Assembly: GCA_022181065.1 (NCBI GenBank)
Contig: BQMY01000101.1
Span: 1-47,075, forward strand
DNA from: Melioribacteraceae bacterium
GTDB taxonomy: Bacteria > Bacteroidota > Ignavibacteria > Ignavibacteriales > Melioribacteraceae
Direction: 5' to 3'
DNA: 47,075 bases
The position numbers were made by a program, and so were the translations under genes. Every line of letters begins with the position of its first letter. Positions within the stretch are counted from its first letter, which is position 1. Below, piece after piece: positions 27,086-36,091 of the stretch. The notes below the pieces were generated by a model. It saw only the letters and a program-made list of their open reading frames with translations, ran no database searches and had not been told where the DNA came from.

Positions 27086-27772
27086 ATGAAACACAAAAAG
27101 TTGGCGGTTGTTGCTGTATCCGGCGGGTTGGATAGCTGTGTGACTGCGGGAATCGCTTCTGAAGATTACGAGCTTGCTTTTGCTCATTTTAATTACGGTC
27201 AGCGTACCGAAAAAAGAGAGTTGAAAGCTTTTAATGATATAGCTGATTTTTATAATGTGAAACACAGACTCGTTGTAAGTCTTGAGCATCTTGCTCAAAT
27301 TGGCGGTTCTTCTTTGACAGATTATTCGATGGATGTTACTCCCGCAGATTTGGAGAATAAAGAGATTCCAACGTCCTATGTGCCGTTCAGAAACGCGAAT
27401 ATACTTACCGCGTGTGTTAGCTGGGCAGAAGTTATAGGTGCGGAAGCCATTTTTATCGGCGCCGTGTTTGAGGATTCCTCCGGCTACCCCGATTGCCGAC
27501 CCGATTTTTTCGAAGCTTTCGAACAGGTTGCGAACCGCGGTACAAAGCCGGACACAAAAATTAAAATTGTAACACCGATCATTCAGTTGAGTAAGGCAGA
27601 AATTGTTAAAAAGGGTATGGAGATAAATGCTCCGCTTGAATTAACTTGGTCCTGCTACCAGAGTGAGGACGAGGCATGCGGAACATGCGATAGTTGCGCG
27701 TTAAGATTGCGCGGCTTTGAGTTAGCCGGGCAGATTGACCCGATAGATTACAAGATTAGACCGAAATATTAA
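27086..27772 (+). CDS. queC: 7-cyano-7-deazaguanine (preQ0) synthase
   Basis: Converts 7-carboxy-7-deazaguanine to preQ0 with ATP and ammonia, a step toward queuosine in tRNA. The 228-residue protein has the PP-loop SGGLDS at 12-17 and the C-terminal zinc cysteines 190, 198, 201 and 204 (CYQSEDEACGTCDSC). The SYVPFRNANIL motif near 97-107 is also family-typical. queF follows 141 bp downstream; the gap holds a dispersed repeat, so cotranscription is uncertain. QueD and QueE are not in the window. Confidence 0.95.
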   Translation: MKHKKLAVVAVSGGLDSCVTAGIASEDYELAFAHFNYGQRTEKRELKAFNDIADFYNVKHRLVVSLEHLAQIGGSSLTDYSMDVTPADLENKEIPTSYVPFRNANILTACVSWAEVIGAEAIFIGAVFEDSSGYPDCRPDFFEAFEQVANRGTKPDTKIKIVTPIIQLSKAEIVKKGMEINAPLELTWSCYQSEDEACGTCDSCALRLRGFELAGQIDPIDYKIRPKY

Positions 27773-27836
27773 TTAGTTTTTGGTTACTTAGTTAATTATT
27801 TGTCACACTCTCGGTCTAATCTAAAAAAACATTCCC

Positions 27837-27880
27837 GGCCCTTTCCCGCTTTGCGGGACAGGCAACTGGCTCAGGGATCT
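27837..27880 (+). repeat. Dispersed CCGC-hairpin repeat, copy 2
   Basis: GGCCCTTTCCCGCTTTGCGG followed by GACAGGC and GGCTCAGGGATC aligns with 25859-25901. The hairpin is CCCGC-TTT-GCGGG. It separates queC from queF. Confidence 0.6.
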
Positions 27881-27913
27881 TTAGTAGAAAAATAAAATAA
27901 TTGGAGATATAAA

Positions 27914-28309
27914 ATGTCAGATAAGTTAGAAATATTAGAAACCTTTGAAAATGAATTTCAGGACAGAGATTACGTGATTGAGCATACCGCTCCCGAATTT
28001 ACAAGCTTGTGTCCAAAAACCGGACAGCCTGATTTCGCTAACATGAATCTGGAGTACATTCCGGATGAAAAGTGTATTGAACTGAAATCACTCAAACTTT
28101 ATTACAATTCCTATCGTAATGAAGGTGTGTTTTATGAAAGTCTTACTAACAAAATTCTTGATGATCTTGTAGAAAAATGTGCGCCGAGATGGATGAAATT
28201 AACAGCTGATTTTAATGTAAGAGGCGGTATCGGTTCCAGAGTAACTGTTGAACATATTAGCGACGATTTCATTGACGTGGAAAATTTCGATCTGGATGAT
28301 GAATTCTAA
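27914..28309 (+). CDS. queF: NADPH-dependent preQ0 reductase, type I
   Basis: Reduces the nitrile of preQ0 to the amine preQ1, the base inserted in tRNA. At 131 residues it is the short unimodular type. Cys33 in TSLCPKTGQPD forms the thioimide with substrate, and Asp40 is the likely acid. The strand ELKSLKLYYNSYRNEG holds the family's Glu and NADPH-binding pattern. GGAG precedes the ATG. With queC it supplies two consecutive steps. Confidence 0.95.
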   Translation: MSDKLEILETFENEFQDRDYVIEHTAPEFTSLCPKTGQPDFANMNLEYIPDEKCIELKSLKLYYNSYRNEGVFYESLTNKILDDLVEKCAPRWMKLTADFNVRGGIGSRVTVEHISDDFIDVENFDLDDEF

Positions 28310-28353
28310 TTTAATATAAATTGTGTTGAGAAAATAAATACGGAGACGTTATT

Positions 28354-29739
28354 GTGAAAAAACTTGAAAAAAGAAGTTGGGCGGAACCCTTCAAAATAAA
28401 AGTGGTCGAGCCTATCAAGATGACTTCAAAAGAACACAGACTTGAAGCTGTTAAAGAAGCGGGCTACAATACTTTTTTGTTAAAATCGGAAGATGTTTAC
28501 ATTGACTTGCTAACTGATAGCGGTACAAACGCCATGAGCGATTATCAGTGGGCCGGAATGATGATTGGTGACGAAGCTTACGCGGGAAGTAAAAACTTTT
28601 ATTATCTGTGGGATAATGTGAAAAAGTTTTACGGAATGCCATATTTTGTACCAACTCACCAGGGTCGCGCTGCCGAACATATGGTATCGCAGATATTGAT
28701 TAAAAAGGGTGACTACGTACCTGGTAACATGTATTTCACTACTACACGCTTACATCAGGAATTAGCAGGCGCGACATTTGTTGATGTTATCATAGATGAA
28801 GCGCATGATCCTGGCGATCCACATCCTTTCAAAGGTAACGTGGATGTAAATAAGCTTGATAAACTCGTTCAGGAAGTTGGCGCGGATAAAATTCCTTACG
28901 TATGTATCGCTGGTCCGGTAAACATGGCGGGCGGTCAGCCGTTTTCTATGGCTAACCTTAAAGAAGTAAAATCATATTGTGATACAAAAGGTATTGATCT
29001 TTGGTTTGACGCTACTCGCGCCGTTGAAAACGCTTACTTCATCAAAACTCGTGAAGAAGGTTACGCTGACAAAACTATCACAGAAATTCTTTTCGAGATA
29101 TGTTCTTATTTTGAAGGATTGTGGGTTTCCGCCAAGAAAGACCTTATGGTTAACATTGGCGGTATCTTCGCTACTAAAAACAAGGATGTTTTCGAGCAGG
29201 CTAGAAACCTTGTTGTAGTATATGAAGGTTTGCATACATATGGCGGTCTTGCCGGACGCGATATGGAAGCTATGGCTCGCGGTATGGAAGAAATGGTTCA
29301 GTATGACAACGTTCGCGCCAGAATTGGTCAGGTTGAATATTGCGGTAACAGATTGGAAGAATTTGGTATTCCATTTGTTAAACCGATTGGTGGTCACGCA
29401 ATCTTTCTTGACGCAAAGGCGTTTCTTGATCATCTTCCACAGGATCAATTCCCGGCTCAGACTCTTGCTGCGGAAATATATATCGATTCAGGTGTAAGAG
29501 GTATGGAAAGAGGTATTGTTTCCGCGGGTCGTGATCCTAAAACCGGTGATCACAGGTATCCAAAACTTGAGCTTGTACGTTTAACCTTCCCGAGAAGAGT
29601 TTACACACAGGCTCATATTGATGTTACTGTTGAATCTATTGCTTCTGTATATGAAAACAGAAAAAATATCAAAGGCTTGAAAATGGTTTATGAGCCAAAA
29701 TATTTAAGATTCTTTCAGGGACGCTTTGACAGATTATAA
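28354..29739 (+). CDS. Tyrosine phenol-lyase
   Basis: A PLP enzyme of 461 residues from the tyrosine phenol-lyase/tryptophanase family; it cleaves tyrosine to phenol, pyruvate and ammonia. Schiff-base lysine is Lys262 in VSAKKD. Three residues that separate the two enzymes all point to tyrosine phenol-lyase: Thr129 in YFTTTR (tryptophanases have Asp), Arg386 in GMERG (hydrophobic in tryptophanases) and Phe453 in LRFF (His in tryptophanases). They match Citrobacter Thr124, Arg381 and Phe448 with a constant offset of five. The start is GTG with GGAG 9 bp upstream. It lies 44 bp after queF but ends at its own terminator. Substrate should be tested, since no characterised relative from this phylum is known to me. 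Confidence 0.85.
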   Translation: MKKLEKRSWAEPFKIKVVEPIKMTSKEHRLEAVKEAGYNTFLLKSEDVYIDLLTDSGTNAMSDYQWAGMMIGDEAYAGSKNFYYLWDNVKKFYGMPYFVPTHQGRAAEHMVSQILIKKGDYVPGNMYFTTTRLHQELAGATFVDVIIDEAHDPGDPHPFKGNVDVNKLDKLVQEVGADKIPYVCIAGPVNMAGGQPFSMANLKEVKSYCDTKGIDLWFDATRAVENAYFIKTREEGYADKTITEILFEICSYFEGLWVSAKKDLMVNIGGIFATKNKDVFEQARNLVVVYEGLHTYGGLAGRDMEAMARGMEEMVQYDNVRARIGQVEYCGNRLEEFGIPFVKPIGGHAIFLDAKAFLDHLPQDQFPAQTLAAEIYIDSGVRGMERGIVSAGRDPKTGDHRYPKLELVRLTFPRRVYTQAHIDVTVESIASVYENRKNIKGLKMVYEPKYLRFFQGRFDRL

Positions 29740-29758
29740 TTAATTAGCTAAATTACGC

Positions 29759-29792
29759 AAGGGGTTCATATTGGTGTGAACCCCTTTTTTTG
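29759..29792 (+). terminator. Rho-independent terminator
   Basis: AAGGGGTTCA (29759-29768) pairs with TGAACCCCTT (29777-29786) around an 8-nt loop, followed by TTTTT. It ends the tyrosine phenol-lyase transcript. Confidence 0.9.
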
Positions 29793-29905
29793 TTTAAATA
29801 TTTTATTAGCGTATTGAACTATTCTCGTGTATTTTTATTTAATTGAAAAAATAGAGTTCTTCACCGATTTTATTGCGCAAAGTTTTCCACTAAAAAAGTG
29901 TTAGA

Positions 29906-32461
29906 ATGAAAAATCTGTTAGAAATAAAGAAAGAATTTTATAAATCGAGAGATACGCTTTTTTCAGATAAAGCCCTTCTTGAAGATCCTTTCAACTTTTG
30001 CGTTTCGTACTCACTTCTGGTCGAAGAAGTTATTATCAGAGTTATAGCGGGTAAAAAGTTGAGTTGCGCACTTGTCTCGTCAGGCAGTTTCAGCAGGAGG
30101 GAGTTAGCACCTTTTTCTGATATAGACGTAATGTTTTTAGTGGACGACGTGACTGCCGAATCTGATAACCTTAAAGAACTTGTTACTACCTTGTGGGATG
30201 CCGGTGTGGAAGTATCCCATACTGTTCGGGATTTTAGCGATATTCAGAAATTTCTGGATGAAGATTTACATGCCTTTACACAATTTTTTGAAACTCGTTT
30301 TATTTTTGGTGATGATAAAATTTATCATAAGTGGAATGAAAAACTAAGAAATTCTCTGGATGATAATTATCGTAAAACTCTTCTCAATGAGTTTTTTGAA
30401 GATATTAGAATGAGACACCAGCGTTATGGAGATTCAGCGAAAGTTCTTGAGCCTAATCTAAAATTTTCCGCAGGCGGGCTTCGTGATTTACATGCTGTTC
30501 AGTGGATGTACGCATTTAAAAATAATGAAATTATAAACGAACAGAATGAACTGACTACAACTCAGCATTTTATTAATAAACTTCGCCAAAACAAACTTAT
30601 CAATCCAAAGGCTGCAATCAGATTGAAAGACGCTTACAAAATGGTTCTTAATGTGAGAAATCGTCTTCATCTGATTACGGGAAGAAAAAATGACAGACTT
30701 GAGTTTTCGGCTCAGGAAAAGATTGCGAATGCTCTAAATTATCAAGGCGATGTGTGGCAGAGTTTTATGCATGAGTATTTCAGATCATCCAATATCCTGA
30801 ATCGTTTTTCCAAAACTATGATGAAAGGCTTCAGTGAACAATTAGCCGGACCAATATCTGACTATTTGCTTATTGCACTTGATGATGACTTTGTTAAAAA
30901 AGGGAATATAATTTCGCTTAAAAATGATAAAGAAATTTCCCTTTCGGATATATTGAGGGCATTTTGGTACAGAGGCATGGGTGACGCGAGGTTTGATGAA
31001 AACCTGCGCTCAAAGATCATTGAAACAGTTCATGATATTGAGGAATTAAATGGTGAAGACCATCTGAAATCTGTGTTTTTCAGGGAAATTCTAAAGTTGC
31101 CCAAAAATGTAGGTAAAACTCTCGATTCCATGAACGAAATGGGTGTATTAAGCGCATACCTGCCCGAATTTCGCGAGTTGGTGGGGTTCTTCCAGCCGGG
31201 GGTGTATCATTGTTATACTGCTGATGAGCATACAATAATCGCGATTAAAAATGTTGAACTTCTTGAAAGTAAAAACAATGAGCTGGGTAAAATCTACAAC
31301 TCATTAAAGAAAAAAGATTTGTTGTTTCTTGCATTATTATTTCACGATATAGCCAAGCCTATTGATGTTTCAGGGCATGAAATTCTTGGTGCCGAAATGG
31401 TTGCTACAGTAATGCCGGGGCTTGGTTATTCACAGGAAGAAGTTGAACTTGTTCAGTTTCTTGTAAGGTATCATCTTACGATGGAGCAGGTGGCTTTCAG
31501 GCGTAACCTGAATGATCCATCCACCCTTAATTCTTTTGCTTCAGTCTTCACTTCAATTCATGCACTGGACTTGCTGTATCTCGTAACGTACGCTGATTTA
31601 TCCGCGGTTAGTCCACAAGTTTGGACTAACTGGAAAAGCGAACTTTTGTATGAATTATATCGTAAAACGAGATCAATGCTGGAGGAAAATCTCTCTGGTA
31701 CGGAACTTATTGATACGGAAACACAGGAGATGATGGAGGGACAGGATAGTGATGATACAGCCCTGATTCAGCACATTGAATCGATTGATGATCCTTCTTA
31801 TTTACAGCATTTCACACAGGATGAGATCAACAGGCATAAAGAGGAAATTGAGAATGGTACCGAAACTCCAATCTTTTTCAGGCAGGAAGAAAGTTTTACC
31901 GTTATTTCGATGATATCCAAGGATTCTCCCTCTTTGCTCTCCCGTCTTTGTGGTACTTTAACAATAAATGATTTGAATATTCACTCAGCAAAGATATTCA
32001 CCCGTCAGGATGGTGTTGTTATCGATAGTTTTTCGGTTTCAGATTACAGAACGGGTAATCCGGTAATGGCTGAAAAATTTGATAAAATTAAGAGTGATAT
32101 CCGACTTGCGATAAAAAACAGACTCCCGATAACTACCGAAATGATCAAAACTCGAAAAAAATGGTGGCGAATTGAGAGCAAAATATTCAGGCGCAGAAGT
32201 AAAATAAAAATTGCCTTTGAAAATCATGAGAAATTCACAATTATTGATGTTTTCGCTCCTGATACACTTGGATTGCTATATAAAGTTACAAGTTCGCTTG
32301 CAGAACTGAATTTGTCAGTCTATTACGCGAAAATAGCCACCAGAGCCGATGATGTAGTTGATTCTTTTTATGTTCTCAATGAGCATAAAAAGAAAGTAAC
32401 GAAAGATGATGAAGAACTAATAAAAATTGAACTTGCTAACGCGATAAATGAAATTTTGTAG
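29906..32461 (+). CDS. glnD: Bifunctional PII uridylyltransferase / uridylyl-removing enzyme
   Basis: Senses glutamine and modifies the PII nitrogen regulator. The 851-residue protein has a nucleotidyltransferase site GSFSRRELAPFSDIDV at 60-75, with metal residues Asp72 and Asp74. A HD domain carries His480-Asp481 (LLFHDIAKP) and two ACT domains lie at about 665-740 and 775-850. All GlnD parts are present at nearly full length (E. coli 890). No glnB or amt gene is in the window. murI starts 8 bp after its stop, so the two are likely cotranscribed. Confidence 0.93.
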   Translation: MKNLLEIKKEFYKSRDTLFSDKALLEDPFNFCVSYSLLVEEVIIRVIAGKKLSCALVSSGSFSRRELAPFSDIDVMFLVDDVTAESDNLKELVTTLWDAGVEVSHTVRDFSDIQKFLDEDLHAFTQFFETRFIFGDDKIYHKWNEKLRNSLDDNYRKTLLNEFFEDIRMRHQRYGDSAKVLEPNLKFSAGGLRDLHAVQWMYAFKNNEIINEQNELTTTQHFINKLRQNKLINPKAAIRLKDAYKMVLNVRNRLHLITGRKNDRLEFSAQEKIANALNYQGDVWQSFMHEYFRSSNILNRFSKTMMKGFSEQLAGPISDYLLIALDDDFVKKGNIISLKNDKEISLSDILRAFWYRGMGDARFDENLRSKIIETVHDIEELNGEDHLKSVFFREILKLPKNVGKTLDSMNEMGVLSAYLPEFRELVGFFQPGVYHCYTADEHTIIAIKNVELLESKNNELGKIYNSLKKKDLLFLALLFHDIAKPIDVSGHEILGAEMVATVMPGLGYSQEEVELVQFLVRYHLTMEQVAFRRNLNDPSTLNSFASVFTSIHALDLLYLVTYADLSAVSPQVWTNWKSELLYELYRKTRSMLEENLSGTELIDTETQEMMEGQDSDDTALIQHIESIDDPSYLQHFTQDEINRHKEEIENGTETPIFFRQEESFTVISMISKDSPSLLSRLCGTLTINDLNIHSAKIFTRQDGVVIDSFSVSDYRTGNPVMAEKFDKIKSDIRLAIKNRLPITTEMIKTRKKWWRIESKIFRRRSKIKIAFENHEKFTIIDVFAPDTLGLLYKVTSSLAELNLSVYYAKIATRADDVVDSFYVLNEHKKKVTKDDEELIKIELANAINEIL

Positions 32462-32469
32462 GAAGTAGT

Positions 32470-33300
32470 ATGTACTTTATGGATAGAAGTAACCCGATTG
32501 GTGTTTTTGACTCAGGTATTGGTGGTTTGACTGTTGTAAAACGTATAAATTCTTTCCTTCCGAATGAAAATATCGTTTATTTCGGCGATACAGCGCGTGT
32601 ACCCTATGGCACCAAATCCAATGAAACGGTAACGGAATATGCACTCCAGGATGCTAATTTTCTGGTGAAGAAAAATGTCAAACTAATTGTTGTCGCGTGT
32701 AATACGGTTTCTTCAGTCGCGATGGATGTGCTTCGCAAGAAGTACGATATTCCGGTGATTGGAATGATAAAGCCTGGGGCGCTGAGTGCGGTGGAAGCAA
32801 CAAAGAACGGTAAAATAGGAGTTATTGGTACCAACGCAACAATAAATAATAAAGCTTATTCCACGGAACTAAAAAAACTCGATAAAAAACTTTCAGTCCT
32901 TGAAAAGGCTTGCCCGCTTTTTGTACCACTTGCGGAAGAAGGTTGGACAGATCACAAAGCCACCAGGCTTATCGCTCAAGAATACCTTCTTGAAATGAGA
33001 GAACAAGGTGTCGATACCTTAATTCTCGGTTGTACTCATTATCCTATATTGGCTGATGTTATTCAGGAAGTGATGGGAAGGAGTGTAACCCTGATTGATT
33101 CAGGTACGGCAGCGTCAACTATTGTAGAAACACATCTTCATGGTAAGGGTTTACGTAATATCTCAAATCATCTGGGCTTTGATGATTTTTATGTTTCCGA
33201 TTTACCCGGGAAATTCAGGGAAATAGCGGAAAGATTCCTCGGTAAGAAGGTTGAAAATATCTCAAAAGTAGATATCGATTATATCACCGGTTTAAAGTGA
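32470..33300 (+). CDS. murI: Glutamate racemase
   Basis: Makes D-glutamate for peptidoglycan. The 276-residue protein has FDSGIGGLTVVK near 13-24 and the two catalytic cysteines Cys77 (VACNTVSS) and Cys188 (GCTHYP). Asp14 and His190 are the usual helpers. AGGAAG precedes the ATG at 32470; an internal ATG at 32479 is possible. It follows glnD closely. A dispersed hairpin repeat sits just downstream. Confidence 0.95.
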   Translation: MYFMDRSNPIGVFDSGIGGLTVVKRINSFLPNENIVYFGDTARVPYGTKSNETVTEYALQDANFLVKKNVKLIVVACNTVSSVAMDVLRKKYDIPVIGMIKPGALSAVEATKNGKIGVIGTNATINNKAYSTELKKLDKKLSVLEKACPLFVPLAEEGWTDHKATRLIAQEYLLEMREQGVDTLILGCTHYPILADVIQEVMGRSVTLIDSGTAASTIVETHLHGKGLRNISNHLGFDDFYVSDLPGKFREIAERFLGKKVENISKVDIDYITGLK

Positions 33301-33344
33301 AATAATTAATAGAATTAGTTTAAAATTCAGAAAAATAGTAAATG

Positions 33345-33425
33345 TCATCCTCCGTCTTCCGACTTTGGTCGGAATCCACCTCCTAAGCCAGAGGCTTACA
33401 GGTTCAGAAGGAGGACTTTAGAAAC
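33345..33425 (+). repeat. Solo module of the composite repeat (copy B)
   Basis: TCATCCTCCGTCTTCCGAC, GTCGGAATCCACCTCCT and AGGAGGACTTTAGAAAC match the second module of the elements at 37268 and 45395. Hairpin 1 is TTCCGAC (33357-33363) with GTCGGAA (33368-33374). Hairpin 2 is CCTCCT (33379-33384) with AGGAGG (33409-33414), and its loop here holds an extra 24 bases containing the small hairpin AAGCC-AGA-GGCTT. No other part of the element is present. Confidence 0.8.
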
Positions 33426-33466
33426 GTGGAGACTATAGCATCAGTTTGGAATGATTCAAACATTTT

Positions 33467-33739
33467 TTATTTAAAAGCTTCTTCCAGTTTTTGAACTAAC
33501 AATTTGGTAAATGCTTCTTTTGCGATTCCTTCAAAATTTAATTTGGAAACCTTTACACTTACTTCGGGTGAATCGCCCGTCCCTTTTTTGAAATTTACGA
33601 GATTAAAAGCTAATCTGTTTCTGTCGTTTTCAAGTGGCAGATATTCTTTTAACTCTTCAACCACATTATAAACTTTCTTTTCTATAGTATCTGCGGCAAA
33701 TTCTTTAGTTCCTGGTCCTGTTGAAGTGCTCATAAGCAT
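33467..33739 (-). CDS. Small conserved-looking protein, unknown function
   Basis: I do not recognise this 90-residue acidic, helical protein. It has no membrane segment, signal peptide or metal motif. It probably begins at the second methionine (MSTSTGPG, start 33733). The sequence AADTIEKKVYNVVEELKEYL followed by LAFNLVNF and a C-terminal helix (EAFTKLLVQKLEEAFK) reads like a real folded protein. It is oriented against murI and divergent from the GT9 gene. Confidence 0.6.
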   Translation of the reverse strand: MLMSTSTGPGTKEFAADTIEKKVYNVVEELKEYLPLENDRNRLAFNLVNFKKGTGDSPEVSVKVSKLNFEGIAKEAFTKLLVQKLEEAFK

Positions 33740-33826
33740 TAATCCGTTAAATAAAGAGAATAATTTTTACCCAAATATCGGTAAATTTAATAAATTTGTA
33801 AAATGGAATAATACGGAACCGGCTTT

Positions 33827-34816
33827 TTGTTTGCAGATTTTCATCAAATAGAAAAAATATTGATCATACGTCTTTCATCACTTGGTGATATTATTTTGAC
33901 AACACCAGTGATCAGAGCGATCAAATTAAAATTTCCGCATCTGAAAATTGATTTTTTAGTTAAGGAGAGCTTTATAGAGACGGTAAAGTATAATAAGCAT
34001 ATTGACACGGTTCATACTTATGAAAAGGATATTGACGGATTATTAACCGGAAAATATGATTTGGTTCTCGATCTTCAAAATAATAGAAGAAGCAGAAAGA
34101 TTACCGAAAAATTGGGTGGTATGGTAGAGAAGTTTTCGAAACCACAGTTGAAAAAATTTCTGCTGGTTAATTTCAAAATAAATCTGTTCAATACAATTGT
34201 ACCAATTAGTGAAAGATACGCGGAAAACCTTGTTGGTATAAACGTCGAAGAACCGCCTGAAATATATACAGATAACTTAAAAATTTCTTTACCGGAAATA
34301 TTTAACAGTGGGAAGAAAGTCATTGGTATCTGCCCCGGGTCAAAACATTATACAAAGATGTGGCCGGAAGAATATTATAAAAATCTGGCGTTAAAGCTCA
34401 TTGATGTTGGATACAACGTTGTCATTTTCGGTGGAAATAGCGATATTGAAACCGGTGAAAGAATATCAGGAGCCGTATCGGGAGTTGTTAATCTGACAAA
34501 CGAAGACCGTTTGTCGGATACTGTTAATCTTATGCAATATTGTGAAGCTGTTGTTTGTAATGATTCGGGGATGATGCATACAGCGACTGCCGCAAGAGTA
34601 AACGTAGTGGCTATTTTTGGCTCGACTGTTCGAGAATTCGGATTTGCGCCTTTCTCTGAAAAAGCCGTAGTAATTGAAAATACGAGTTTGAGTTGCAGAC
34701 CATGTTCTCACATTGGGAAGTCTTTTTGCCCAAAAGGACATTTCCGGTGCATGCTTGATCTTACTCCCGAAGTGGTGTTTGAAAAATTAAAAAATCTACT
34801 GGAATCTCATGGTTAA
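33827..34816 (+). CDS. GT9-family glycosyltransferase (heptosyltransferase-like)
   Basis: Likely adds a heptose or related sugar to LPS inner core. Signatures of the 329-residue protein are ILIIRLSSLGDIILTTPV near 11-28, the nucleotide-sugar loop CPGSKHYTKMWPEEYY near 171-186 and CNDSGMMHTATA. There is no ATG in frame at the N-terminus. A TTG at 33827 is the best start, as an in-frame stop lies 24 bp upstream and the conserved part begins at residue 10. The KDO transferase gene overlaps its end by 8 bp, so the two LPS core steps are coupled. The exact sugar is not certain. Confidence 0.88.
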   Translation: MFADFHQIEKILIIRLSSLGDIILTTPVIRAIKLKFPHLKIDFLVKESFIETVKYNKHIDTVHTYEKDIDGLLTGKYDLVLDLQNNRRSRKITEKLGGMVEKFSKPQLKKFLLVNFKINLFNTIVPISERYAENLVGINVEEPPEIYTDNLKISLPEIFNSGKKVIGICPGSKHYTKMWPEEYYKNLALKLIDVGYNVVIFGGNSDIETGERISGAVSGVVNLTNEDRLSDTVNLMQYCEAVVCNDSGMMHTATAARVNVVAIFGSTVREFGFAPFSEKAVVIENTSLSCRPCSHIGKSFCPKGHFRCMLDLTPEVVFEKLKNLLESHG

Positions 34817-36089
34817 TATCTGGTACCTGTTTTATAATATATTTGTCATACCGCTTTTATTCGTTTTATTGAATCTCGGCGGATTATTTAATCGTAAGAT
34901 TAAAACCGGGATCAAAGACCGGAAAAAACTGTTTGAAAACCTGATAATTAATTTGCAGGGACTCGACCGTAAAAAGAAAATGGTGTGGTTTCATCAGTCT
35001 TCAATGGGTGAATTCGAACAGGCAAAACCTATTATCAGCAGATTGTACGAAACAGGTAAAGTAAATATCATCATTACGTTTTTTTCGCCTTCCGGATATG
35101 AAAACTCGAAAAATTATCCTTACGCACATATCATATCGTATATACCTTTCGATACACCTTATTTCGCGAACAAATTTTTGACAATAGTAAAGCCTCATCT
35201 TGCTGTTTTTATGCGATATGACATTTGGCCAAATTTTATATGGCAGTTAAAAAGGAGAAAGGTTCCGGCCTTTGTAGTTGACGCGACAATGCGATTCGAT
35301 TCTAAAAGGAAATTACCGATCGCAAAAAATTTCCATCATAAACTTTTTAATGATCTTACCTCAATTCTCGCGGTAAGTGAGGATGATGTTGATAACTTTA
35401 GAACATTTGGATTAAACAAAGTAAACATCAAGGCAGTTGGAGATACCCGATTTGATCGTGTAAGTGAAAAAAGTAAAACGGCAAAAGAAAGGAAACTTTT
35501 GAAGGAAGATTTTTTCAAAGGTAAAAAAGTTATTGTTGCCGGTAGTTCGTGGGAGGCTGATGAAAATGTAATCCTTCCGGCATTTATAAAATTGGCCAAG
35601 TATGACCCTGATGTAAGATTGATCCTGGTACCGCATGAACCGACGGTAATCCATCTCGAAAAGTTGGAGAATCTGCTTGCCGGTCAGCTCAAATCAATTC
35701 GATTTTCATATCTTTTAAATAATTATAATGATGAGAAGGTGATAATAGTTGATTCAATCGGGATACTGCTTACATTATATTATTATGCTGATATCGCGTA
35801 TGTAGGAGGAAGTTTCAAGCAGGGAGTTCATAATGTGCTTGAACCGGCGGTGTATGGTATCCCTGTGGTTTATGGGCCCAAACATCTTTCAAGCAGGGAA
35901 GCTATAGAAATGGCAAAAATCGGAAACGGTTTAGTGATCAAAAATAAACGAGACGCTTACAGAGTATTCAGAAAACTGACGAGTGACGAAGGACTGAGAA
36001 ATAAACTGGGGGAAATATCGAGCGCGTTTGTTGAAAAAAATCTGGGAGCCACTGAGGAGATACTAAAAGAAATAAACTCAACATTATAG
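34809..36089 (+). CDS. waaA: KDO transferase (3-deoxy-D-manno-octulosonate transferase)
   Basis: Adds KDO to lipid A in the inner membrane. The 426-residue protein has an N-terminal membrane anchor (about 5-25), then VWFHQSSMGEFEQAKP at 59-74, the family's HAASVGE motif. Glu68 matches the catalytic glutamate. The C-terminal GT-B half has VAGSSWEADE and AYVGGSFKQGVHNVLEPAVY, which is typical. It overlaps the GT9 gene. The next gene converges on it with two bases between stop codons and no hairpin. Confidence 0.93.
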   Translation: MVNIWYLFYNIFVIPLLFVLLNLGGLFNRKIKTGIKDRKKLFENLIINLQGLDRKKKMVWFHQSSMGEFEQAKPIISRLYETGKVNIIITFFSPSGYENSKNYPYAHIISYIPFDTPYFANKFLTIVKPHLAVFMRYDIWPNFIWQLKRRKVPAFVVDATMRFDSKRKLPIAKNFHHKLFNDLTSILAVSEDDVDNFRTFGLNKVNIKAVGDTRFDRVSEKSKTAKERKLLKEDFFKGKKVIVAGSSWEADENVILPAFIKLAKYDPDVRLILVPHEPTVIHLEKLENLLAGQLKSIRFSYLLNNYNDEKVIIVDSIGILLTLYYYADIAYVGGSFKQGVHNVLEPAVYGIPVVYGPKHLSSREAIEMAKIGNGLVIKNKRDAYRVFRKLTSDEGLRNKLGEISSAFVEKNLGATEEILKEINSTL

Positions 36090-36091
36090 TT

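Noticed and set aside
28354-29739. Tryptophanase (tnaA)
   Set aside because: The family is right, but Thr129, Arg386 and Phe453 all match tyrosine phenol-lyase and differ from tryptophanases.
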